From: Favolaschia claudopus
Lineage: Eukaryota > Basidiomycota > Agaricomycetes > Agaricales > Mycenaceae
Direction of reading: 5' to 3'
Assembly (NCBI GenBank): GCA_037176885.1
Contig: JAWWNJ010000067.1
Span: 682,001-746,000 of the forward strand
Length of the DNA stretch: 64,000 nucleotides
Below are positions 20,045 through 31,705 of the stretch, piece by piece; the stretch's first letter is position 1, and every line of letters starts with the position of its first letter. Position numbers and translations under genes: made by a program. The notes below the pieces were generated by a model that did not search any database, was not told the origin of the DNA, and was given only the letters and a program-made list of their open reading frames with translations.

Positions 20045-22606
20045 TTGGTGGCCCTCATACTCGAGGAGTATCGACGTCGGAAGGAGAAAGCCGGAGAATC
20101 TACAACGGGATCATCAGCACTGTTCGGTAAGAATAACCAGCACGGCAAATCTACGAACACCAACGACGGATGCTTCAATTGCGGAGGTCCGGGGCATATG
20201 GCCCGAGATTGCTGGAGCAAGGGCGGCGGCAAAGAAGGCCAACGCCCAGCGGACTACAAGGGTAGTCGCAAAGGGAAGTGGAATGGAAAGAGGAAGGGAA
20301 ATTCAGCTCACCAAGGTTCCGACGGGAATAATACGAGCTCCCAGGCTGCATTCATAGCCAACCATTCCGACTCACCCCGCTTTGATCCCCGAATGTCGAG
20401 GGATGCATGGCTTGCAGATTCTGGATGCACCGTTCACATTGCGAACAAACGGGAAATATTCACCGATTACGCACCGATTTCTGGCGAGACCATCAGCGGT
20501 TTGGACGACAATGCTGTCAAAGCTTATGGTCGGGGAACAGTTACCCTCGAAACCCTTATCAATGGGAAGAAGCAGACAGTTGTTTTAAACAATACATTGT
20601 ACGCACCTGCAGCCGTTAACAATTTGCTGTCAATTCCGCGCATCGATGATTCGGGAGGGTCAGCGGCATTCCGAGATGGAAATGCGAACATACGGGACAA
20701 GAACGGTAAGCTCGTCTTGCAAGGCAAGAAGAAGTTTCGACTTTACTGGCTGGAAAATGTCCGAGCAATGAAAGCCGAGAACCGAGCGAACGTTGGTTCA
20801 ACGAAGGAAGCCGACCCAGACAGTTGGGTATCGTGGCATCGTCGATACGGCCACATCTCTAACTCATCGTTAGAACTCCTCATCAAGAACAAGTCCGTAG
20901 AAGGACTCACCGTCGATCCCAACAGCAAGTCTGAAGCAGACTGTGAAGCATGCATCGAAGCGAAGATGCACCGGACACCGTTCCCACACCAAGCCCTTAA
21001 CCGCTCAGAGGAGCCAGGGGAAGGCACACACAGCGACCTATGGGGTCCCGCACGCGTACGTTCAACTGAAGGGAATTATTATTATATCTCTTTCACCGAT
21101 GATTGCAGTCGCAGACTCACCGTTTTATTTTTGCGGACCAAGGATCAGGCTAAAGGCAAAGTCTTGGAGCACATCGAATGGTTAGAACGCCAGCACGGAT
21201 ATAAACTCAAATGGATTCGCGTCGACGAGGGAAAAGAATATCTGAATGAGAAGCTCAAGTCAGCTCTCGCGGCCAAAGGTATTGAGATAAAACCGACCGC
21301 ACCGTATTCCCCGTCACAGAATGGAGTTTCCGAACGCGTGAACCGCACACTTGTCGAGTTGGCACGAGCGATGTTAGCAGCGAAAGACTTACCCAAAAGC
21401 TTGTGGGAATTCGCTGTAACCCACGCCGCCTACATTCGAAACCGATCGCCGACACGAGCACTAGCAGATGGAAGAACGCCGCACGAGGCATTCACTGGGG
21501 AGAAACCAGATGTTTCTCACTTCCAAGGGTTTGGAGCACCGATATGGATTTTTCGCGAGGATGTCAAGTCACTCTCAAAACTGGATAATAGGGCAATCAA
21601 ACATATATTCTGTGGTTACTTCGACGGCCCCAAAGCAGTACGATACTACGATACCGCCACTCACCGCGTCAAAATCTCCCGAAACTACAAGTTCTCCGAC
21701 CCCGCCGTTGAAATCAACGAGATTGAGGCAATTGTGCCATCCGAAGGGGAGAAAACCGGGAATTCGTCTGGCACATCAGAAAATCAGGCTACACCGAAAC
21801 CACCAGCAACGACGCAAGACGTACCTGCACCCGAATCAACCCAACCTTCCGTCACTGAACCACCAGCCCAACCAGCCCAACCGCCGCAGAAGGCGAGCGC
21901 ACCGAATCCACCAGCACAAACGACACCGCGTATCACCACTGAGCACAATCCTAAACCAAATCAGCTCAACTCAATCCCGCTCCGACGATTAACACGCACC
22001 GTGGAAGATCACAACTATTCCCAACTCGACAATCCCAATGCTCGACGGCCGAAGGCAGGCCGTACCAACCGCACCGTGTCCGAGCAAGTCGACACACACG
22101 ACGACGATGATAACGAAATGGCGCACTTCGCGTTCATGGCCACAACCGGTCAAATCGACCCCGGGAAGCCCAACATCCCAACCAACATCAACGAGGCGAA
22201 AGCGTCGCCTGAATGGCCGTACTGGGAGAAGGCCATTGATACAGAACTTGAGACCTTGAAGCATATGGGTACGTGGGAGCTCGAAGAATGCCCCGCTGAG
22301 CGCAAACCCGTAGGCTGCCGCTGGGTATTTGACCTGAAGACGGATCAGCAAGGTAAAATTATCCGCTATAAAGCGAGACTTGTAGCGAAAGGCTACTCAC
22401 AAGTTCCAGGTATCGATTACTTCGATACATTCTCCCCCGTCGTCCGCCTGGAATCCCTCCGAGCTTTATTAGCTATCGCGGCTGTCGAAGATTTAGAAAT
22501 GAGGCAGCTAGATGTCAAGGGAGCGTACCTGAATGGAGATTTGCAGGAGGAAGTATTTATGGAGCAGCCTCCTGGGTCGTCGAAACCAGACGGAAATGCC
22601 GTCTGA
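20045..22606 (+). pseudogene. pol: copia gag zinc knuckle, protease, integrase and start of reverse transcriptase
   Basis: An open stretch of 853 codons. In order: a CCHC zinc knuckle (CFNCGGPGHMARDC, about residue 43), an aspartic protease (WLADSGCTVH; active site DSG), the integrase HHCC region (WHRRYGHI...CEACIEAK), an integrase core with D of SDLWGP, D of IRVDEGKEY and E of NGVSERVNRT, a Pro/Gln-rich linker, and the first reverse transcriptase blocks (GCRWVFDLK, YKARLVAKGYSQ, QLDVKGAYLNG). The first residue is not a real start. The frame ends at TGA (22604-22606) because of a frameshift near 22595: the next frame resumes with CRLKKTLYGLKQSGREW. Confidence 0.9.
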
Positions 22607-23748
22607 AAAAGACGCTATACGGTCTCAAGCAATCAGGCCGAGAGTGGAATAGAAAATTGCATTCATTACTCACGAAGCTAGGCTTCCAGCGTCTTGAAGT
22701 CGACCACGGCGTATATCTTCGCCGAATTAAAGATCAATTCGTTATTATAACGGTATGGGTCGACGACTTACTGCTATTCAGCAACAACATCATCATGCTC
22801 TCCGCCACCGAGGCCGCCTTGAAGCAGGAAGTAGAGATCAATGATCTCGGCGAGCCTAAGAAAATTATCGGTATCGAAATTTACCGTAACCGCGAGGAGC
22901 GTACCATCCAGATATCCCAGGAGCACTATATCGACGGCATTCTGGGACGATTTGGATACGACCAGATGTCGACTGTGAAGACACCCATGGACCCAAATGT
23001 CGTCTTGGAGAAGATTGAGGGGAAGGGGAATACAGTTGACGACCGAGGCCACAGTTTTGCCGAGTATATGGGCTCACTGATTTGGCCGGCGACAATTAGC
23101 CGTCCCGATATTGCGTATGCAGTACTAGTTGCGCGAGTCGGAGCGTACACGGCGAACCCAGGAATGGCGCACTAGAGAGTCTTCCGTTACCTAAAGGGAA
23201 CGCGTGACATGCGGATCACATGCGGAGGTCCGGAGTTTCGGACCGCATCATCCTCTTCTCTCTTCAAGTTCAACCACTATGGCGCGTACAGCGATTCCGA
23301 CTTCGCGTCCAATCCCGACGACAGCAAATCGATCTCTGGATACATCTACCTACTAGCTGGAGGGCCTATTGCTTGGCATTCAAAGAAACAACCCACCGTG
23401 GCTCTCAGCACCGCCGAAGCTGAATACTCAGCTCTCACCGCAGCGTCAAGACACGCTATCTGGCTCAGATATTTATTTGGAGCCCTTCCGTTCGAATTTC
23501 CACACCAAGATTCGACACTCATATACTCGGATAATCAGTCAGCAATATCTATTGCCCGCGATCCTCAACACCACGCGCGATCGAAACATTTTCGCATCGA
23601 GAACCACTTCATCCGAGAATGCGTTGAATTAGGTGATATCAGTGTTGAATATTGTCCAACTAACGAGATGGTTGCAGACATATTCACCAAGGCTTTGTCC
23701 CGCGCGAAGCACGAACAATTCTGTTCGATGATGGGACTACTGTCGGCT
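22600..23748 (+). pseudogene. pol: copia reverse transcriptase C-terminus and RNase H
   Basis: After the frameshift the frame continues with the catalytic WVDDLLLF motif (the YVDD box), the SRPDIAYAV region and, after an in-frame TAG at 23173-23175 where a Trp codon (TGG) is expected before RVFRYLKGT, the RNase H domain (YSDSDFA, STAEAEYSAL, YSDNQSAI, HFIRE). It ends at TGA about 23750, just before the polypurine tract. Confidence 0.88.
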
Positions 23749-23749
23749 T

Positions 23750-23758
23750 GAGGGGGAG
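23750..23758 (+). promoter_or_regulatory. Polypurine tract
   Basis: GAGGGGGAG directly before the 3' LTR, the expected plus-strand primer site. Confidence 0.8.
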
Positions 23759-24017
23759 TGTTAGCAGAAGAGCCTTCGGGTATATCGGGCAAGCCGCCAG
23801 TGCAAACCAGTACACGCTGGAACGTGTAGGAACACAGGAGAATATTCATTGGCTGTGCCTGGCTGTACAGCAGACCGTAAGTAAGTAGTTACTATTCGTA
23901 CTTTGGTATATCATAATCTTGCCTTTTACCCCCACTATCTTCGTGTGATTCATTGTAAGGTTGAACTAAGACACGGTCGCCCCGTGTAAGGTACGCTTCG
24001 TATAAACTGCGCTAAGA
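23759..24017 (+). repeat. 3' LTR of the copia element
   Basis: 259 bp, TGTTAG...CTAAGA, followed by TSD GCCGT (24018-24022). Confidence 0.9.
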
Positions 24018-24329
24018 GCCGTATATTCTTTCAATGCAATGATCATGATGGTACTATCGAGTTTCTGGGTACAAAATTTTCTACCTAGGTAACGAATGCG
24101 ACAGAAGTGGAATCGAAACGTAATTCCTGCTAGGCACCAGTGGAGGGCACGGCTGACGTCGAGCTTGTTATTAATAGTTTTACTTCGATTTTGCTCTTGC
24201 CACGCTACGCAACACTCTGGAAGATGGCGTGAATTTTGTAGAGATTCGGTGTCTCCGATCCTTCCCCTGTGTCCTGGTAGACTGTGAATAGTGGATAGTG
24301 TTATGATGCCTGAATTGATAGGTGATAGA

Positions 24330-25182
24330 TATAGAATAACTCACTGTATCCGAAGGCGACCGATCAACTACGTCGCGTAGTATAGTCGCGGGGAAAAAAT
24401 CTTCATGAGATGTCTTGGAGGTAGAGATCAGCTTCCAGACGAATGAAAGAAGATAAATTCGCACAGCCACGCTTTTGGATTTCTGGCGTTGATACACCTC
24501 AGATAGCGGTGGAATCAAGATATACATTTCCTTGGGCGGAGAGGCCGTGCTTGAGCTCGACTCAGAAGGTTCGGCAGGTTTCGGCTCAGGTACCTCTACT
24601 TTCAACTTTGATTCCAGTAATTCAGCTTTCGCTGCCCGAACATGAAACGCCCAGGCGTCGGCCATAGGGTCACGGCATGTTTCGGAATCCCATAACGGGA
24701 ACGGAGAAGTATCGGGCTTGAAACGTGCACTCGGTAACTGGAAATTTCCAGATAAAAGGAGATCGGTCTGAATGAGAAAATCCGTCAATGAGGGAATCGA
24801 AAACAGCAAGAACACTTCCAGAAAAAGTTGGAGGAAAGAATCGTCCCCACATCTCTGGATGTTGGTCTTGGGGAATGAGGTTCATGAGGGATTTCATGGA
24901 CCCGAACAGCTGTTTGGCAAATGGAGACTCAATCCCAATGTAGATCTGGATGCGGAACTAGGTGGAAACGTTGAAAACATATTGTCCAGCCATTAGCAAT
25001 CACTCACAACAACAGGCGCTGCTTGGGTAATCGCTTCGATGAGACGTTTTTGGTCATTTTCAGTCAATATACTGTTTTGAGGTGAGAACTGTTTGATGGA
25101 GGCTAGAAGCGCAAGGAGCGGTTCGTCCTGAATTTCGAATAGCTTATTGTGATCCCTCTTGTTCAACAAAGGTGTCGTCTGC
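24330..25182 (-). CDS. Hypothetical multi-exon gene (internal exons only)
   Basis: Not recognised. Signs of a real gene are a 50-nt intron (25007-24958; GTGAGT...CACCTAG with a TGCTAATG branch site) joining NDQKRLIEAITQAAPVVVS to FRIQIYIGIESPFAKQLFG, and a probable 48-nt intron in 24815-24767 (GTGTTC...TTGACGG...CATTCAG). Downstream, an open stretch encodes ADAWAFHVRAAKAELLESK and a Ser-rich acidic linker, and reaches GTGAGT near 24340, a likely donor. First and last exons are not resolved. The copia element lies 300 bp beyond its 3' side. Confidence 0.35.
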
Positions 25183-25545
25183 AAGGGATGGTTGGAGTAA
25201 AACTCGATAACCCCTGGAAGACGGAAATTCCCGGGAAGCGGAGGACACTGTCAAAGTTTCGGCAGAAACTAAATCAGTTGGCAAAGTTGAAGACTGGAAG
25301 GAAGGAAGGAAGAATTGCCGGCGAGGTCCCAAAGCGAACAGCCGGGGCCCGTACTACATACAGGCGTCACTTGTATGCTACGGATACCCCACACGTCTAA
25401 CTACTTGAGTACCTGACTGAACATCGTCCACCTCCAACCACTCAAAGTACAAAAAGTTTAAAAATACCGGTAGTCTCAGGGAGATGGCAGAGGAACATCA
25501 GGGTCGCATAGTCGTCTGTGCAGGATATGAAATTGAAAACCATTG

Positions 25546-27651
25546 TCATTCCAATGAGTGATACAGATATTCCGCCATTCGGAACCTTGGGCTCGCCGAA
25601 TAAATGCTCAAGACCTCGTACACGTATCTCGCCACGCGCTCGACAACCTCAAGGTTGCTACTCTGTACCAATTTCCGCAAACACTCTTCGGCCGAGGGCC
25701 ATTGGCGCGGAAACTTTGGTTGGAGGATACAGAGGTCCGAGAAGAACTCAAACCGCAGTGCCGTAAGACGAGGCTCCGTGCATTCAATCGTCGCATGCCA
25801 CTCGTTCTCAACACCCAGCCGGCAAAAGCGACACAGCCGACAGTCACGCGGAACCCTCAGTTTCCACCGCTCCTTGTAGCGCAGTATTTCGACGGAAAGG
25901 GTATGCGACGAGAGCATGAGACGCGTCAGAGCCTTCCGATGAGCAGGGATAGGCACATTGAGGTATAGGCGGAATTTCATCGCTTTATGCACGAAAAGGC
26001 TGTTACTGTTCAGGTCTAGCCGGTGCTGGAGAAGGGGGAGGCGACTTGACATCTTCTGCATCTCTGCATTCAGCCACCTCTCGCAGGCAACTTCCAGACG
26101 CTTGCACAAATCCGGCACCGCCGTCTCACACAGGTCGGAGGCACGGAGCTCGACAGCAACGGGTAGGCTTTCCATCACGATCTTGAGATCAGATACCCAA
26201 CCCGAGAATCCGCCGCCTGCCAGCGCTAGAGAGTCGAGATAGGTGTCCCCCGCAATGTGGGACGGGGAGAGACCCAGCACATAACCTAGATAGCCCAAAA
26301 CTTCCGTGACACGACGGTAATTCAAGGGAATGATTCCGGTTTCGGTGAAGAGAACAGCGAGGATCGAGCGCCCATGTACGCCCAGCAGCCGCCGCAGGAA
26401 TTCGTGCTGCACACTCGTCAATATCTCCAAGTGCGCGTTGCTGGTGTCCAGGCACACCTTGCCGAGTTGTCAGCAAGTGGAAGGCAGAGTGTAATCATGC
26501 GCATTTACCTCACACCCGGAAGTCAGGTGAGGATCTATCCGCGCCATGTACAGCCGAAGTCCCTCCTTTGGAGGCAGGCAGCCAATCATCGTCTTGGCCG
26601 CGAACGTCATGTTAGCGACCGCTCTCGCTTTGGACGCTTTCTTCTTGTAGTGTAGAACAAAGATATCCTTGTCCACGGATGAGAAAAGAATCCCTACAAA
26701 CTTGTATTTCTTCACGAGTCGCAGCACCGCGTCTCCGACTTTGAATACGGGGATGACACGCGGCAGCTCCCCAAAAATCATGCACTCGGTTTTCGTCGCG
26801 CTAATCACCATGAAGTTAACGCTGCACCATTGGAAGAAGATGTCAATTTTCCGCTGTAATCCAGCCGCGGTAGTGGAGAAGAGGACAACATCATCAGCTT
26901 GCTCCAAGTGTGATACCGGACGGCCATTCAGCCTCACGTCGTCCATATCAGGCACAAACGCGTCCGCTAGGTCCGCGAAGTACACGTTCCACAGCATCGG
27001 GGATGCCGTGTCACCCGTTAGCACGCCAATAAGGGACTTGAATGCTGAAGTCACCACCGAAGCATGACGCACGACATAAGCCATACGCGCATACAGCAGG
27101 CGGAGCCAGTCGAACAGCGGGCCTGACACTCCAGCGTCATAGAGCTTCATCCACAGAGTCGGCAAATCCGTCGAGGGAAAAGCGTTTGTGAGATCAACGA
27201 AGGCAACGTACAGGGTCTTTCCGTCAGCCCTTGCCCGATCGATGGCGCATCTGAGGATGAAGCTGTTGTTGTTGGTGCGGTACTTTTCACGAAAACCGTT
27301 CTGAGAGTCGGGGAGAATTTGACGAGCTTCTGCCCACGCGCGAATTCGCAAGTCGATGAGAAGCGTCAGGCACTTGAGTAGACAGCACTCCAGGCCAACC
27401 AAGCGATAACTGTCAGGATCGTCGCTTGCACGCCCCAGCTTTAAAATTCCAACCAGAATTGTAGTGAACCAGTCCTGTGGGCCATCGAGGTTTTGCACGC
27501 AGTAGTTGAAGAGTCGCAAGAGAGCTTCGTTTGGGATGGTCCTGATCTTTTGATACGAGCAGTCATCAATCCCACGTGCGCTCTTCGTACTTCGTGTCCG
27601 CAACTTCCGCTTCATTTTCTGGTGGCAAGGGAAAAACTCGCCGTGTCCCAT
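25546..27651 (-). CDS. Reverse transcriptase of a basidiomycete non-LTR-type element, 5'-truncated, one intron
   Basis: Exon 1 27651-26509, intron 26508-26458 (51 nt, GTAAAT...CTGACAACTCGGCAAG), exon 2 26457-25546. The intron length is a multiple of three, and splicing removes an in-frame TGA (26472-26470). The protein has reverse transcriptase blocks GLECCLLKCLTLLIDLR, FVDLTNAFPSTD (motif A Asp), GVLTGDTASPMLWN (motif B) and QADDVVLF (catalytic ADD), and in the C-terminal exon a CRLCRFCRLG...EWHATIEC zinc-knuckle-like motif. It matches my memory of a reverse transcriptase family widespread in agaricomycetes. The N-terminal 200 or so residues of that family seem absent: homology starts at KSARGIDD soon after the ATG. 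No poly(A) tail is seen at 25545. Confidence 0.75.
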
Positions 27652-28220
27652 GGATCATGTTTATCGTTGTATATCCGCGCTGGCAGAATAAAGACTGGTT
27701 GTAGCACAGAAACTCCTGGCTCCTTTTCGATGGCACGAGCGATTTGGGCAACACCGCAGAGGAGTCTGCGAAGGACTTGGCTTGGCGGCAGCACGTTGAA
27801 TTTTACAAGCGTGACAAGCTGGAATGAAAGCCTTAATGAGCATTTGGGTATATCTCCGAGTCGAGCTGCACGCAAACATGGGCTTACTAGCGCGGGGTGA
27901 GCGGCCAGGATCAAGGACCCGAGATACTCGGGGTCTGTCTTAGGGGTTCTGTTGGGAAAGCGAAGAAAGGGGAGGAGATAAACGATGGCAGGATGCTGCA
28001 GATATTCTAAAGCTGAGACATCGGAAGCGGTGAGCTCATATGCAGGCCCAGTTTCGGGCGGCATCAAAGAGATTAGCGGGCGATTTGCGGGAGCAACGAA
28101 GTCTGCTTCGGTGAGGTGATAATATGCGGAGTCTGACTCGGATTCGCTGCCAGGCACATTGTGTGCCAGTCTGGCATATTTCTGAAAATTTAGGAAATAG
28201 AGGCCAAGATCTAAATCCAT
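27612..28220 (-). CDS. Hypothetical protein abutting the reverse transcriptase
   Basis: The ATG at 28220 opens 202 codons that overlap the start of the reverse transcriptase ORF by about 40 bp in another frame. The product starts MDLDLGLYFLNFQKYARL, has a Ser/Glu-rich acidic segment, then a hydrophobic, helix-like region (PAIVYLLPFLRFPNRTPKTD, LGSLILAAHPALV). I recognise no family. It could be an upstream exon of the reverse transcriptase gene, or a host gene in which the truncated element landed. Confidence 0.4.
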   Translation of the reverse strand: MDLDLGLYFLNFQKYARLAHNVPGSESESDSAYYHLTEADFVAPANRPLISLMPPETGPAYELTASDVSALEYLQHPAIVYLLPFLRFPNRTPKTDPEYLGSLILAAHPALVSPCLRAARLGDIPKCSLRLSFQLVTLVKFNVLPPSQVLRRLLCGVAQIARAIEKEPGVSVLQPVFILPARIYNDKHDPWDTASFSLATRK

Positions 28221-28230
28221 GTCGGCAACT

Positions 28231-28756
28231 CAATCTCGGATTGAAATAGTAGCTGAAGAAATAAACAAAAGTGCACAGTGAGGCAAAAGTGCACAGTGAG
28301 GGTGAGAGTCGATGGAAAAGATGTCTGGCTGGAAGGCAGTGTAACCCTAACCCAGCTTGATCTTCTGCCAGTGACTGCTAGGGTGTCTTCACCTCCATGA
28401 CCACCAAGTTCGTTGCCTCCGTCTGGGTTTCGATCAACACTGGAAATCTACTCTACGATCTGGCTGGATATTCTAGAAGGCTCTGCTCGAGCGATGTGTC
28501 GGAGGAGGTACGACGAGGCTTTCTTATTCTTTCTCGGGGCATCGGGCTCAAATTTCTTCATTTTTGTAGCTTGCGAAAATCTTCTAATTCAACACCACAA
28601 TCGGATTCCTAGTCGACTATGTCCCGCCCCGCAAATCCTTCTACATGGAGTGACCCGCTTCGAGTCTTCAACGTAGCAATTTCGCTTGCCTCGCCGACAG
28701 CATCTCAGCACCTCGCCTCTTGCACCCGCAACCTGACATTCGTTGGAACTTGGCGG
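28231..28756. other. No gene recognised
   Basis: A short direct repeat of AAAAGTGCACAGTGAGG occurs at 28268-28301. ACCCTAACCC (28343-28352) is telomere-like but isolated. ORFs under 90 codons have no motifs. Confidence 0.3.
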
Positions 28757-30345
28757 CAATGAGCTCAGAAACCACTACGGAAAGTCACGGCATTCTGTCA
28801 GCGCCTGGACAACGGAAACGGACCCGCCATTCAGAAAGAAGAAAGGCTTGACCGACCTGCCAAACTACGAGTTCGACCAACGTCTGTGGCTGTCGACACC
28901 GTCATTCGGAATCGTGTGTCGTATGGCCAAACGCACACGCCGGTGTCGAGGCTGGATTCCCCTTTCGCGTTGGAGGTGCACAGAGTACGCGCAGTTTGCC
29001 ATCTTCGTTGTGAGAAGCGCAACGAGGGAGACGACGGTCTGATTACTGGTTTTGCGGGCCTCGGTCGCACGCAGCATCAGCAGGTGAGTGTCGGTACTAT
29101 AGTGTCTTGAATCATCCGTTTAACGGTCGTTCGCGAGCCGAGTGAGGTAGAATGTCACGAAATCCTCGCTCATTCATATTATCCCTGCATTCCATTCCTT
29201 CACCTCTATCTTCCTCATCTTGTTGACTCATTCTCCTCCCCTCCAGCCACATACACACTTTCCAAACGAACCTCGTTACGGCCCGTACAAATACCCTCGA
29301 CATCGACAGCTACATCATCTCCCTCCCACTCCCCACTTCGACCACCTTCGTCTCTTCTTTGACGTCCTCCCCTCCTCCTCCATCATCCTCGTCTTCCCCA
29401 CGTCCGGTCCCCGCCACTCACATGAACGACAAGCTGAAGAGGATTCGGATTCGGCTCACGCCCCGCTAGTGACTCTCCTCCCGCCTTGCCTGCCTAGGCT
29501 TTGGACCGTGATGCCGACGACGAGTCGGGCGGGTTCGGGAGTCAGTGACGCGCCAAATCGTGAGGGAAGGACGAAGCCGTCGATTAATATCGTGGCGGTG
29601 AGGGCAACTAAACTCGAGGAGGTGGAACGTGATAGAGAGGGGGATGGCCTCTCCGCCTTTGTATGTCCCCCCGCACGTTGCTCACCAGCACCAGCAATTA
29701 ACATCAGTAATGCCCCGCACCGACCCTCGCACGATGGAGTCCGATGTATTCTCCACTGCGGGTGAGTCCTATTTTTCTTGTCATTCTTCCCCTTCTTTTC
29801 GTTTCGTCTGCGTTGATATCATCCGTTGACGGTGTCTTTTCATTTCTCTCCGTTTATACATCTCCTCATACCGTACTAACTAGCTATTCTCCTTCTAGCT
29901 AAAAGCCCCTCACAGCCGCATCTCCTCAGACCACTCCGAATACCCCAGCATCTCTGCACCCCTGAATGTTGCCTCTCCCTCCTCCTTTTCACCCTATATT
30001 TCCTCTATCCCATACCCACCAAGAACATCCCCCACCTCAATCCCTACTGGCGACATCGATAGCTCGGATTCCCCTTCAGACAATGTCCGTACTGTCGGGA
30101 GCAATAGCCCACTCTCTTTCAGCTCTTCAATACTTCCCTCAAGCATCACCGCCCCCTCCTCCTCGTCAACCCTTGGTTGTCTCGGGGTGCTTAAAATCAC
30201 CAGCTTGACGAGCGAGTCGAGTAGTGACGCTGTTACGTCGTGGGATAGAGCGATACGGGGTGGGCAGGAGGGGAGGTGGCGTTGGCGGGCAACAACGGAG
30301 GTGAGGGAGGGGCACATCGTGATCATGGGGGAGGTATAGGGAGAG
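28757..30345 (+). CDS. Possible multi-exon Ser/Pro-rich protein gene
   Basis: Weakly supported. The ATG at about 28759 opens MSSETTTESHGILSAPGQRK; another frame then runs to GLGRTQHQQ followed by a donor GTGAGT (about 29092). A pyrimidine-rich acceptor (CCTCCCCTCCAG, about 29246) precedes a 170-codon open stretch that ends at GGGTGAGT (29760). The next open stretch (about 29905-30337) is Ser/Pro/Thr-rich. Exon frames cannot be joined with certainty. No domain is recognised. Confidence 0.25.
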
Positions 30346-30663
30346 GTGGAGGATGCATTCGAGGTCGTCGCCAAGTGTTTATGAGGTTTCTCGGCGGTCA
30401 GATTATTGCCGCAGGGGAAAACTGGACTTTCTGTCGACAATATCTGCGTCTGGTTGTATCACACTGTGTTCCTTTGTTCTTCTCTCTGTATATTGCTTCC
30501 CGGCTCAATTTGAATCAGAATCGCGCTGAAAAAGAGAAAACTTCGTAATTTTGACACCTCCTCAGCCACCCCGCCAGAATGTTGCAAGGCCTCTCAAGGC
30601 TCCACAAGGCCGTAATCCAGTTCAATGCATTACAAGCAAAACCATGTTTTTCTGACCTACATT

Positions 30664-31705
30664 CTAAAGATACCTTGCCATCATATGGGAAGGAAGCCGC
30701 TGGCGTCGTAGAAAGTCGTCGCTTTCACCTCGATGACTATCAGTGAATTCATGCAGGTAATACCAACCGTCCGTAGCGCTCCAAGAAAAGCTGCCTGGTG
30801 GGCAAATATGCTTCGTAATACAAAATGGAATATTTTCCCTGCGGGTCTGAAGCTTTTTAAGTATTCGACATCATGGTGACGGAAATCGGTCCACCTGTGA
30901 TCTTGAAGCTTGTGAATGCACCGAAAATCCCAAAGGGGACAGGGTGATAACTCTGGCTCCATCTTTCAGGCCAGTAGAAAGTATTCTACACACGGCCTGG
31001 GACACTACAAAGAGTGCGGAGGTTAACGGGCATGCGCATCATACGAGGATATGACCAACATTCAGGGAGGAACACGTAGTTGTTCACTAATATAACGTCG
31101 GCTTGACGCACAAGCTGTTTGAGCTGTGTGCTGAATAGCATGTCGCCTAGCTCCAAGGTCATGTCCCCGGGTTTGAGTCCCCACATTTTGCATCGTATTT
31201 TGAGCTCTGCTTGAAGGGTCTTGGCTATTTCAAAGGCAGCAGATCGTTTCTCAATCCCATAGCTCCTACACCCAGTCTGAAGGCTGGCTTGAGCTGTAGC
31301 GGTGCCCACGCCACAGCCAAGATCCATGAACAGACAATCGGATGTTAACCGAGCCGCAATAAACATCTCGTAAAGGATGGGGAGAGTGAGCTCGCCATAG
31401 GCCTCGCTCTCCGTTGCACCTGTCAACTGGGCGACGTGCGGGCCAACACAACGCTGATAGCATTCGTCCAAGATACGAGACAAAACCATCTTAGGAATCC
31501 CTTGACTTCCCCAAGCCCTCATGGTCTGAAGTAACACATTCCCGGTCGGTGCAGTTTTGAGAGCGCTCAGTCTTGCAGAGATTTCGGAGAATATCCTACC
31601 AAAACGCAAGCCGTCTCGTCGAGAGTAGCTTTCCCTCAAATCTGAACGAAGAGGTTCAAACAGCGAGGTTTGGTCCGGTGGAAGATAATCTTCAGTCGTG
31701 GACAT
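30664..31705 (-). CDS. DOT1: DOT1-type histone H3 lysine-79 methyltransferase
   Basis: Three exons: 31705-31045, 31004-30895 and 30846-30664. Introns are 31044-31005 (40 nt, GTATGA...TTTGTAG) and 30894-30847 (48 nt, GTGGAC...GCTTCAG). The summed coding length is 954 nt, an open frame of 317 residues. Residues about 103-210 carry the DOT1 catalytic signature: YGELTLPILYEMF, SAM-binding DLGCGVGTA (128), YGIEKRS (149), LELGDML (185) and VILVNNYVF (204). After the introns come LKDGARVITLSPL and SWSATDGWYYLHEF, the last conserved DOT1 blocks. The enzyme would methylate H3K79 in nucleosomes. At 317 residues it is close to a bare catalytic core and lacks the long N-terminal extension of yeast Dot1, so it may be a paralog. 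The first ATG in frame (31705) is chosen; upstream is only a TTG. Confidence 0.82.

Larger units (their letters stand above)
19395..24017 (+). mobile_element. Ty1/copia LTR retrotransposon, complete but disabled
   Basis: Two 259-bp LTRs (19395-19653 and 23759-24017) enclose gag and pol in copia order (protease, integrase, reverse transcriptase, RNase H). GCCGT flanks both ends (19390-19394 and 24018-24022), a 5-bp target duplication. The LTRs begin TGTTAG and end CTAAGA, and differ at three visible positions. A primer-binding site follows the 5' LTR and a purine tract precedes the 3' LTR. The coding region has lost part of gag, has a frameshift in reverse transcriptase and a nonsense codon before RNase H, so this copy is not autonomous. 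Confidence 0.93.

Noticed and set aside
20382..21992. Alternative-frame and opposite-strand ORFs inside copia pol
   Set aside because: They lie under a continuous frame with all expected pol motifs.
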